The notes beneath the pieces were generated by a model. The model ran no database searches, was not told where the DNA came from, and saw nothing but the letters and a program-made list of their open reading frames with translations. A DNA stretch of 64,000 nucleotides from CALACW01 sp963627915 (GTDB lineage: Bacteria; Bacillota; Clostridia; Oscillospirales; Acutalibacteraceae): positions 47,683 through 111,682 of the forward strand of contig CAVGCY010000067.1 of the NCBI GenBank assembly GCA_963627915.1, written 5' to 3'. Position 1 is the stretch's first letter. Each line of letters starts with the position of its first letter. Positions 57,237 to 64,000 of this stretch are shown one piece after another. The position numbers and the translations under genes are program-made.

Positions 57237-58661
57237 TTATTGCATAGTAAAAGTAAAATGATGATTGTTCGGTTCTGACGGCACTAAAAGTTCATGTGCG
57301 ATTTTCTCAATTTCGAGAAACAAAGACATGACCTTCTCGTCCTTCAGCTTTTTTATCGGTAATAAATTTCCGGCGCGTCTTGGCAGCGAAGCAACATCCG
57401 TTACAATATTGTAAACCGGGTCTGAGGGCGCATATGTTTTTTCACTGCCGTCAAAAATCGAAAGGAAAATGTCCGCAATATAATCTATAAGATAATCATC
57501 CTCAATTTTCTTTACGGCATTTTTATCGACGCCCCTGCCGAACGTCAGAGCGTTGACTAATTTCCCCGCTTTGCCTACGGTCGCGGTGAGTGAATACTGC
57601 GCGCATTTTTTTATAACAGGATAAATCTTCTTGACGGTATTTGTCGAAATGCCGTTGTTTTCCAGAAGTTTAAAGAATTTATCCTTGTCGTTTGCGGCGT
57701 ATTCCAAAAGCGCGAACACAACGTTCTGCGTGTGATTTTTTATGTAACCGAGCGTTTCGGTTTTTCCTTTATACTTAAATTCCTTAAGACTTTCGACGGA
57801 AATTTTCATTTCTCCGCCGTTAATTTCAAGATATGTTATCGGCGCCGGGTATCCGCACAAAGCTCCCTGATTCAGCTGATAAAGCGTATTGCCTTTTTTT
57901 GAAGTGAAACGCGTTGTTCTCTGCATATGCGAATGTCCGCAGATAACGAGCGATACGCCCGCGTCGGCAAGTTTGTCGGCGATGTCGATGTTGTCGCCGA
58001 TATGCTGCCCCCTGTTTATAATTTCGGAAATACTGCTTACAAGCATGTGATGCTGCATTAAAATAATGTATTCGCCGTTTGATTTTGCCTTTTTGCACTC
58101 GGACAGAATCCATTCAAGGTGTTCGTCCGTGTAGCCGGACGCGCCTTTTCCGTTCTGATCGTCGTTTGTCGCTATGAGCCGGATATTTTTTCCTATATTC
58201 GACGAATAAGACGAAGCTCCGAGATGCGTTATGTATTCGCTGTCCGAGCTGTTTTTTCCGAACGGGGCGTAAAGCTCCCTTAATTCCGGAGGCGTCAGCG
58301 TGTCGTCATAGTGAAAAACCTCGTCTCCCTCAAAACGCTTTGCATTGTTATCGCAGCACCAGTCGTGAGTGGCGTAAACCGTATATGCCGGCAGCGACTT
58401 GTTTAAATCGCTGATTTTTTCAAAAACTTCCTCGTGACAGATTTTCTCGCCGTCGTTTGCAAGATCTCCGGCGATAAGCACGCAGTCTGAACCGCTGTTT
58501 TTTATCGTTTCAAACGCCGAATCGATTATGGCTCCCGACTCGGCAAGACATTTCTGATCCTGCGCCGAACGCAGTTCGTATGCCGTACCCGTCGTTCCTA
58601 ATGACGGAGAATAATAATGAAGGTCTGCAATGACTGCAATTTTGAGTCCGGTATTGTCCAT
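57237..58661 (-). CDS. Metallophosphoesterase (calcineurin-like)
   Basis: A 474-residue protein. The first 265 residues hold the metal-binding motifs in order: VIADLHYY, LIAGDLANDG, ATHDWCCDNNA (the family GNHD motif altered to ATHDW), ILMQHH and VICGHSHMQR. The C-terminal 200 residues are helical and of unknown role. No signal peptide is seen. The GNHD variation keeps the His-Asp pair. The ATG at 58661 follows GGATCGGA; an ATG at 58679 is possible. First gene of the operon with glycerate kinase and the SDR. Confidence 0.85.
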   Translation of the reverse strand: MDNTGLKIAVIADLHYYSPSLGTTGTAYELRSAQDQKCLAESGAIIDSAFETIKNSGSDCVLIAGDLANDGEKICHEEVFEKISDLNKSLPAYTVYATHDWCCDNNAKRFEGDEVFHYDDTLTPPELRELYAPFGKNSSDSEYITHLGASSYSSNIGKNIRLIATNDDQNGKGASGYTDEHLEWILSECKKAKSNGEYIILMQHHMLVSSISEIINRGQHIGDNIDIADKLADAGVSLVICGHSHMQRTTRFTSKKGNTLYQLNQGALCGYPAPITYLEINGGEMKISVESLKEFKYKGKTETLGYIKNHTQNVVFALLEYAANDKDKFFKLLENNGISTNTVKKIYPVIKKCAQYSLTATVGKAGKLVNALTFGRGVDKNAVKKIEDDYLIDYIADIFLSIFDGSEKTYAPSDPVYNIVTDVASLPRRAGNLLPIKKLKDEKVMSLFLEIEKIAHELLVPSEPNNHHFTFTMQ

Positions 58662-58687
58662 ATAGTCCGATCCAATCATAGTATTTT

Positions 58688-58715
58688 ATTATAATTTAAC
58701 AAATAATTATGTAAA
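58688..58715 (-). promoter_or_regulatory. Promoter of the metallophosphoesterase operon
   Basis: On the minus strand TTTACA (58715-58710), 16-base spacer, TATAAT (58693-58688). The leader is very short, about 20 bases. Confidence 0.6.
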
Positions 58716-58854
58716 CTTTTTACATGGTATATGAACAAAGTATTAATAAATACACACTTGTGTTGTTTTACGTCACATTGCACAGCATTATGTTGATTAC
58801 TGCGTTTAAAATGTGTTAACAATTCTTTTTTAATATTTACGACAAGCCGAGTAT

Positions 58855-58883
58855 TTGACATTTGTTATCATATAGTGTATAAT
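58855..58883 (+). promoter_or_regulatory. Consensus sigma-A promoter of the CNNM/HlyC gene
   Basis: Perfect TTGACA at 58855-58860, 17-base spacer, perfect TATAAT at 58878-58883. The leader contains a 6-bp hairpin AAAGCC/GGCTTT (58891-58911) and GAGCAAATTGCTC between ribosome-binding site and start. Confidence 0.88.
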
Positions 58884-58941
58884 ATACGCCAAAGCCATTG
58901 ACTTCGGCTTTAATAAATTTTTGAAAGGAGCAAATTGCTCT

Positions 58942-60438
58942 ATGTCAGACCCTGACCCCGGAAGTATTATAGGGGCTATAGCCCGCCAACCCATGTTTCT
59001 TGACGTTACCGGAAATTTTAACTGGAAGGACAGCCTGTTTCAGATTGCCGTTCTTATTGTTCTTATTTTCTTCAACGCCTTTTTCGCAATGAGTGAGATA
59101 GCGGTCATATCTCTCAATGACACGAAAATGGAGAGACTTGCAGGCGAGGGAAACAAAAAGGCAAAACAAATACTTAAACTAACAAAAAATTCTTCAAATT
59201 TCTTATCGACCATTCAGATAGGCGTTACGCTTGCCGGATTTTTAACGAGTGCGTTCGCCTCATCGAGCTTCGCCGAGCAGCTTACCTCATGGATTATGAC
59301 GAAGCATCCGAATGCTCCCGAGGGCGTTATAAGCACGGTAGCCATGATACTTATTACCGTTCTTATGTCATATTTTTCACTTGTTTTCGGTGAGCTTGTT
59401 CCTAAAAAAATCGCAATGCAAAAGCCTGAGAAGGTTTCATTTGCCGTAGTCGGAGTTCTGCTTTTTGTTGCGGCGGCAACGAAACCGTTTGTTAAAATTC
59501 TTTCGGTTTCCACAAATCTTATCGTAAAGCTCATAGGGCTCGACCCGGACGCCGACGAGGAACCCGTCACGGAGGAGGAAATCCTCATGATGGTTGACGC
59601 CGGAGAGGAAAAGGGCGTTATCGAGAACGCTCAGGCCGAAATGATTAATAATATATTTGAATTCGACGATATAGACGCGGGCGACCTTATGACGCACCGA
59701 GTCGATATGACTGCCGTAGAGGGCAGCGATTTGATTTCGGAGGTTATAAAGATAGCCATTGACGACGGATATTCCCGTATTCCCGTTTATGACGACGACC
59801 CGGACAATATTATCGGCATAGTGTACGTAAAGGATCTTTTACAGTATGTTAAATCGGGAATCCCCGATAAAAAGACTGTGAGGGAAATAATGCGTAAGGC
59901 GTATTTTGTTCCCGAGTCGAAAAAATGCGGAGAGCTTTTCACCGAAATGATTGAAAAGCATATACAGATAGCCATAGTTGTTGACGAATACGGCGGAACT
60001 GCCGGACTTATTACGATGGAGGATCTTATCGAGTCGATAGTCGGAAATATTCAGGACGAATACGACGACGAGGACGATGAGGTTTCAAAACTAAACGATA
60101 ATACGTTTACCGTAGACGGAACAATGGATATTGACGAGGTGCGCGACCTTGTCAATGCTCAGCTTCCCGAGGGAGAGTACGATACTCTTGCAGGATTTTT
60201 GATTTCCGAGCTCGGATACCTTCCCGTCGACGGCAATATGGACGTTGTCGAGTATAAGAATATTAAATTTACCGTGCTTTCCGTAGAGGAACGCCGTATT
60301 GCAAAGGTTAAGATTGAGATAACCCCGATTCCGGATGAAAATGAAGAAAATCAAAAGGAAAAAGAGCGTTTGCGAGACAGAAGAGACAGAGAACGCGACA
60401 GGGATAAGGATAAATCCGCCGAGAATGCGGATAAATAA
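58942..60438 (+). CDS. CNNM/HlyC-type membrane transporter (DUF21 + CBS pair)
   Basis: A 498-residue protein: DUF21 membrane domain (residues about 25-200, with FFNAFFAMSEIAVIS and LVFGELVPKKIAMQKPE), a pair of CBS domains (about 210-350, DLMTHRVDM, RIPVYDDDPDNIIGIVYVKD, VVDEYGGTAGLITMEDLIE), a CorC_HlyC domain (about 375-460) and a charged Arg/Asp/Lys tail (RLRDRRDRERDRDKDKS). Such proteins are annotated hemolysin C but act in divalent cation (Mg/Co) export or homeostasis. AAAGGAGC is 12 bases from the ATG at 58942; the small hairpin between them brings the two closer. Confidence 0.93.
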   Translation: MSDPDPGSIIGAIARQPMFLDVTGNFNWKDSLFQIAVLIVLIFFNAFFAMSEIAVISLNDTKMERLAGEGNKKAKQILKLTKNSSNFLSTIQIGVTLAGFLTSAFASSSFAEQLTSWIMTKHPNAPEGVISTVAMILITVLMSYFSLVFGELVPKKIAMQKPEKVSFAVVGVLLFVAAATKPFVKILSVSTNLIVKLIGLDPDADEEPVTEEEILMMVDAGEEKGVIENAQAEMINNIFEFDDIDAGDLMTHRVDMTAVEGSDLISEVIKIAIDDGYSRIPVYDDDPDNIIGIVYVKDLLQYVKSGIPDKKTVREIMRKAYFVPESKKCGELFTEMIEKHIQIAIVVDEYGGTAGLITMEDLIESIVGNIQDEYDDEDDEVSKLNDNTFTVDGTMDIDEVRDLVNAQLPEGEYDTLAGFLISELGYLPVDGNMDVVEYKNIKFTVLSVEERRIAKVKIEITPIPDENEENQKEKERLRDRRDRERDRDKDKSAENADK

Positions 60439-60454
60439 TAATTAAAATAAAGAC

Positions 60455-60489
60455 AAAAGCCCGCTTCTCTTTGCAGAAACGGGCTTTTT
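60455..60489 (+). terminator. Terminator after the CNNM/HlyC gene
   Basis: AAAAGCCCG / CGGGCTTTT stem with a 16-base loop and T run. The GGAGG of the next gene begins two bases later. Confidence 0.85.
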
Positions 60490-60495
60490 CGGAGG

Positions 60496-61248
60496 GTGAA
60501 AATTACGGATAAAACGTTTTCAGGGCATATAAAGGATATTTCATCGAGAGCAGAAAAGAGAGGGCGGTATATCTTTACTTCATTTTTGACCCCCGCTCAG
60601 CAAAGCGATATAGAGAGCATGAGAAGCGAGCTTTGCGAATTTAAATTTTACGGCGGGGCTGATATGACTGAACGAAATATTGCACGCTTCGGTGAAAAAA
60701 ACGAAATAGGATGGGAGCAGGAATTTCCGATAAAGGTGCTTAAAGTCAGACCGCTGAACGCTAAATTTGCCGACGCTCTTACTCACCGCGATTTTCTGGG
60801 AGCGTTGATGAATCTCGGAATCGAACGTAATCAGATAGGCGATATTGCCGTAACGGACAACGAAGCGTATATCTTCGTTACGGATAAAATGGCGGACTAT
60901 ATCTGCGAAAAGCTCGATAAGGTAAAGCATACGAGCGTAAGGTGCGAAATGGCGGATAATGTTCCCGACGGAATATTGTACAGTCTTGAAAATATTGAAA
61001 TAATCGTATCATCTCTGAGAATCGACTGTGTGATTGCGGGCGTTTTCAAACTGTCGAGAAACGAAGCGCGGAATTTAATCGAGAGTGAAAGGGTGTTTGT
61101 AAATTCCAAGTCCGTTATATCAGTTTCAAAGGAGCTTTGCGAAAACGACATTATTTCCGTAAGAGGGTACGGTAAATTCGTTTTTTCGTTTAAAAAAGGC
61201 ACGACGAAAAAGGGGAGAACGGTCGTAGATATAGGAGTATATAAATAA
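60496..61248 (+). CDS. YlmH-like S4-domain RNA-binding protein
   Basis: A 250-residue protein of the YlmH family. N-terminal domain (RGRYIFTSFLTPAQQSDIES), central region with RDFLGALMNLGIERNQIGDI and VFVTDKMADYI-like sequence, and a C-terminal S4 domain (FKLSRNEARNLIESERVFVN, GYGKFVF). YlmH homologues lie in the division cluster and help rescue stalled ribosomes. GTG at 60496 directly abuts GGAGG with no spacer, while an in-frame ATT at 60502 has ideal spacing, so the start is uncertain. After it, 61249-61545 contains only a hairpin. Confidence 0.88.
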   Translation: MKITDKTFSGHIKDISSRAEKRGRYIFTSFLTPAQQSDIESMRSELCEFKFYGGADMTERNIARFGEKNEIGWEQEFPIKVLKVRPLNAKFADALTHRDFLGALMNLGIERNQIGDIAVTDNEAYIFVTDKMADYICEKLDKVKHTSVRCEMADNVPDGILYSLENIEIIVSSLRIDCVIAGVFKLSRNEARNLIESERVFVNSKSVISVSKELCENDIISVRGYGKFVFSFKKGTTKKGRTVVDIGVYK

Positions 61249-61394
61249 CGCGCTGCCGATTTATTCCGTACTTGACTTTTGACGAGTAGTTTATTGGCGC
61301 GGGTAATCCGAGCTTTTTGAAATTTAAAACAAAGCCTCCGATAGTAATCGGTATCGGTTTGTATCGGTATGTTATGCGGAGAAAATAAAGTAAA

Positions 61395-61439
61395 AAAATC
61401 CTGTTTGACGCAATACGAGCGTTTTTCAAACAGGATTTT
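61395..61439. terminator. Bidirectional terminator (ylmH / acetyltransferase operon)
   Basis: AAAATCCTGTTTGA / TCAAACAGGATTTT, a 14-bp perfect stem with extra CGC/GCG pairing inside the loop, A tract before and T run after. It separates two convergent units. Confidence 0.85.
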
Positions 61440-61545
61440 AAATTTGATAAATAATGATTTTCAAGCTTTCTTATTATCGTAATACAAGCCGCAGAGTGAA
61501 GCTAATGCGTATTCTGCCGTTTGTCACGCATAAAAATTAAAGTAT

Positions 61546-62208
61546 TTATTTTTTACGTGCGGAAACGGGAATTTCATTTTTTACATAGGTTTCCCAAACG
61601 TTCATGCGGTCGTTTTCGTCAATTTCCCGTATGATTTTTGCAGGTACTCCCGCCGCAATGCAGTTAGGCGGAATATCCCTTGTTACAACTGCGCCGGCGG
61701 CCACGATGCTGTTCTCTCCTATGGTTACGCCGCCGCAGATTGTTGCGCTTGAACATATCCAGCATCCGTCCTTTATTGTTATCGGAGCAGAATATTCAAG
61801 GTCGTGATGTCCGTCCGGATAATCCGCAGGCAGACGTTCCTCGGCGATAAACGGGTGATTCGGCGTTGCAAGCGTTACGTTTGCGCCGAGCCATACTCCG
61901 TTTCCGAGAGTTATCGGAGACACGTCAAGAAGCGTGCAGTTGTAATTTATAAAGCAGCCCTTTCCGACATGAATATTTACGCCGTATTCGCAGTAAAGCG
62001 GAGCAAATACGAAAAGCTCGTTTCCTTTTGCCGACGGAATCAGCTTTTCCAGCGCATGCTGTTTTGATAAAAATCTCCATACGGCGATTTTATTGAAACG
62101 GTCGCATCTCGCAATCCCGAGCGCATGCTGCTTGAAAATATCCTTGCTCGATGAATTGTAAAGTTTTCCTTCGACCATACGATCCCAGTCGCTTATGTTG
62201 TTATACAT
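61546..62208 (-). CDS. Maltose/galactoside-type O-acetyltransferase
   Basis: A 220-residue LacA/Maa-type hexapeptide acetyltransferase. N-terminal Mac segment (DRMVEGKLYNSSSKDI), then the left-handed beta-helix (YGVNIHVGKGCFINYNCTLL, ITLGNGVWLGANVTLATPNH), the catalytic His in PNHPF, and CGGVTIGENSIVAAGAVVTR with IPPNCIAAGVPAKIIREI. It would acetylate a sugar with acetyl-CoA. CGGAGGAA precedes the ATG. It is the last gene after the MATE exporter. Confidence 0.92.
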   Translation of the reverse strand: MYNNISDWDRMVEGKLYNSSSKDIFKQHALGIARCDRFNKIAVWRFLSKQHALEKLIPSAKGNELFVFAPLYCEYGVNIHVGKGCFINYNCTLLDVSPITLGNGVWLGANVTLATPNHPFIAEERLPADYPDGHHDLEYSAPITIKDGCWICSSATICGGVTIGENSIVAAGAVVTRDIPPNCIAAGVPAKIIREIDENDRMNVWETYVKNEIPVSARKK

Positions 62209-62210
62209 TT

Positions 62211-63569
62211 TTATTCCTCCGTTTTTGAAGTCAGAATTTTAACCCATTTATATTTTTTGTAGTGACGGTATACCGCCGGCAGCTTGATGATTTCGTCAAG
62301 ATTTATGACAAAGTAAACGGCAAGCACGGGAAGCTTCAGGATAAAAGCGAAAAACAATCCCAAAGGTACGGTTATGCACCACATTGTTACGGTATCGCAG
62401 AGAAAACCGAATTTTGAATCGCCGCCTGCACAGAAGATACCGGCGATCGTTGTTCCGTTTACCGACTTTCCGATCATATAACAGGAACACATGACCAGCA
62501 TCCATTTCAGATATTCCGCCGACGTTTCGCTTAAATCGGTTACGACAGGAATAAGCGGACTGAGAGCCGGCAGAAGCAAACCCGAAATTGCGCCGCAGAC
62601 AATAGACAGCTTACAGAGCCTTCGTCCGTATTCCTTTGCAATCTCTGTTTTTCCTGCGCCGAGTTCGTTTCCGACCATAATTCCGCCGCCGCTTCCGAGA
62701 CCGGTGCAAAAACAGGCCGTAAGATTTTTTACAATGTTTGCAATTGAGTTTGCCGCAACCGCATCAGTCCCCAAATGTCCCATTATTACCGAATACATTG
62801 TAAATCCGACGCCCCATACAATTTCATTGCCGAGTACCGGCATTGTATGTTTCCAAAAATTGCGGCGCAGCGGTTTATCGCTGCGTATTATATATGACAG
62901 CCTAAGTTTTATTCGCTCTTTTTTTGCAGTTTCAATCAGACACCATATTACCTCGATTGCTCTCGAAATTACTGTTGCAATCGCCGCCCCCGCAATTTCA
63001 AGCTTCGGAAAACCAAACAGGCCGTAAATAAGGACGGCGTTCAGCGCAATATTGATTATAACGCTTGCCGAACTGATAACGCCGGATTTTACAGCTTGAC
63101 CGGTGTTTTTGAGCGTACACAGATAAATTTGTGAGATTCCTGTCAAAAAGAATGACGGAGATACCGTTCGCAGATAAATCGCCCCGGAGGCTATCAGGGG
63201 CTGTTCGTTTGTGAAAATGCGCATTAAAGCATTTGGAAAACACAAAGACGCAAGGAAGAATGCAAAAGAAACGGCTGCTGTAATTTTCAGGACATAAGCA
63301 AATATCTTTTCAACGGAAATTTTGTCCTGCCTGCCCCAATACTGCGCCGCGAACATGGAGTGTCCGATTGTCATAGCTGCAAAAAACAGGTTTTCAACAA
63401 ATGTAACCTGCCCCGCAAGAGATACCGCCGATAAAGAGTTCTGCGTCAGTGCGCCGAGCATAAGAGCGTCGGAAGCGCTGACGAGAGAGAGCATAAACTG
63501 CTGAAAGGCAATAGGTATTACAAGCGTCAGCAGTTTTTTTGTAAAATTATCCGGCCGTTTATTTTTCAT
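62211..63569 (-). CDS. MATE-family efflux transporter
   Basis: A 452-residue, 12-helix multidrug and toxin extrusion protein. LVIPIAFQQFMLSLVSASDA, LMLGALTQNSLSAVSLAG near the start and GSGGGIMVGNELGAGKTEIAKEY at the beginning of the second half are typical. It exports cationic or other organic compounds with Na+ or H+. The ATG lies within the end of the upstream acetyltransferase gene (11-base overlap) and the gene ends two bases before the downstream one, so all three are coupled. Intact, unlike the MATE remnant at 25063. Confidence 0.93.
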   Translation of the reverse strand: MKNKRPDNFTKKLLTLVIPIAFQQFMLSLVSASDALMLGALTQNSLSAVSLAGQVTFVENLFFAAMTIGHSMFAAQYWGRQDKISVEKIFAYVLKITAAVSFAFFLASLCFPNALMRIFTNEQPLIASGAIYLRTVSPSFFLTGISQIYLCTLKNTGQAVKSGVISSASVIINIALNAVLIYGLFGFPKLEIAGAAIATVISRAIEVIWCLIETAKKERIKLRLSYIIRSDKPLRRNFWKHTMPVLGNEIVWGVGFTMYSVIMGHLGTDAVAANSIANIVKNLTACFCTGLGSGGGIMVGNELGAGKTEIAKEYGRRLCKLSIVCGAISGLLLPALSPLIPVVTDLSETSAEYLKWMLVMCSCYMIGKSVNGTTIAGIFCAGGDSKFGFLCDTVTMWCITVPLGLFFAFILKLPVLAVYFVINLDEIIKLPAVYRHYKKYKWVKILTSKTEE

Positions 63570-63999
63570 GCTCGATTACTTTATTATCCGCTATAATATC
63601 CGGCTTGTATTTCATACTGTCTTTTTCCGTGATTTCTCTGATTACACGGCACGGAACGCCTGCGGCAAAACTGTTTGACGGAATATCCCTTGTTACAACG
63701 CTGCCTGCTCCGATTACGCAGTTGTCTCCGATTGTCACGCCGGGGCAGATCGTTACCGATGCGCCGAACCAGCAGTCATTGCCTATATGTACGGGCTTTG
63801 CATAGCAGAGGTGCTTTTTCTTTCCGTCTGCCGTCAGCATTTCCCGGCGTTCGTCGGGAAGCATCGGGTGAACAGGCGTTACAATCGTTACATTCGGACC
63901 GAAGTTGCAGTCATCTCCAATCGTGACCTCTGCGTCGTCCTGAACGGTAAGGTTGAAGTTTCCAAAAAAGTTTTTGCCTATTTTCGTGTGTTTTCCGTA
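63559..63999 (-). CDS. O-acetyltransferase, hexapeptide type (5' partial)
   Basis: The frame is open to the right edge of the window (YGKHTKIGKNFFGNFNLTVQ onward), so the N-terminus is missing; an internal ATG at 63864 is not the start. Visible part: hexapeptide repeats, the catalytic His in TPVHP, CPGVTIGDNCVIGAGSVVTR and IPSNSFAAGVPCRVIREI, and a tail (KYKPDIIADNKVIEHEK). It is a second maltose/galactoside-type acetyltransferase, related to but distinct from the 61546 gene. Confidence 0.9.
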   Translation of the reverse strand, partial: YGKHTKIGKNFFGNFNLTVQDDAEVTIGDDCNFGPNVTIVTPVHPMLPDERREMLTADGKKKHLCYAKPVHIGNDCWFGASVTICPGVTIGDNCVIGAGSVVTRDIPSNSFAAGVPCRVIREITEKDSMKYKPDIIADNKVIEHEK

Positions 64000-64000
64000 A

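Noticed and set aside
61249..61545. A gene between the ylmH-like gene and the acetyltransferase
   Set aside because: Only a 14-bp-stem bidirectional terminator is visible; possible frames on either strand cross it.
1..64000. tRNA, rRNA, transposase or phage genes
   Set aside because: No cloverleaf-like sequence, rRNA signature or DDE/integrase-like protein was recognised on either strand.

Overview
The window looks like chromosome from an anaerobic, endospore-forming Clostridia bacterium, most likely Oscillospirales/Ruminococcaceae-like. The evidence is a set of sporulation genes (gpr, spoIIP, spoIIR, spoIIE), pyruvate:ferredoxin oxidoreductase, a ribosomal protein L27 with a cleavable N-terminal extension next to its protease Prp, strong Shine-Dalgarno sequences, TTGACA/TATAAT promoters with 17-bp spacers, and several TTG/GTG starts. 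No rRNA, tRNA, CRISPR array, transposase or prophage gene was seen. The taxonomic placement is inference; no search was run.

Layout. 2-4214: a partial DUF4015-type glycosidase-like protein, a GH3 beta-glucosidase and a BspA-type leucine-rich-repeat protein, overlapping and co-directional. 4319-6519 (minus): gpr, spoIIP and a 52-residue membrane peptide, divergent from rpsT (6648) and a 58-residue membrane peptide. 7461-19922: an apparently single transcription unit of seven genes, namely a seven-helix membrane protein, a PrsW-type intramembrane protease and five exported proteins, three of which are built from GY-x-V / GYkTT / AItDI repeats resembling the MABP beta-prism. This is the best candidate for an undescribed system. 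20325-25076: a separate 1583-residue multidomain surface protein.

25063-29290 (minus): a MATE remnant behind an attenuator-like leader, cysE-cysS, a YaiI-family gene and an anchored extracellular protein. 29520-35036 (plus): GH25 lysozyme, prfC, L-rhamnose isomerase and an HTH protein. 35084-37296 (minus): murC and a PHP phosphatase. 37429-40534 (plus): ispE, spoIIR, then rplU-prp-rpmA. Ahead of rplU is a noncoding stretch of about 590 bp with a symmetrical cluster of GTTCAA motifs. 40594-41599: a zinc-ribbon/DUF4352 protein divergent from a small XRE regulator with an operator-like palindrome. 41966-45505: nifJ, with one copy of a dispersed ~160-bp element in its leader, followed by a 4 x 23-bp tandem repeat. 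45739-48633 (minus): a lipoprotein and spoIIE, whose promoter has a 21-bp spacer and an overlapping Spo0A-box-like site.

48798-54513 (plus): rlmB, a degenerate P-type-ATPase-like membrane protein lacking the catalytic DKTGT motif, an MgtC-family protein and an SLC45/GPH-type sugar transporter. 54514-54942 is a repeat-rich noncoding block holding the second copy of the dispersed element between two 28-bp direct repeats. 54943-58661 (minus): SDR epimerase, glycerate 2-kinase and metallophosphoesterase. 58942-61248 (plus): a CNNM/HlyC-type transporter and a YlmH-like S4 protein. 61546-63999 (minus): a MATE exporter sandwiched between two hexapeptide acetyltransferases, the last one running off the window end.

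Most of the window is ordinary housekeeping, sporulation and carbohydrate metabolism. The unusual content is the 7461-19922 surface cluster, the pseudo-P-type ATPase and the noncoding repeats.
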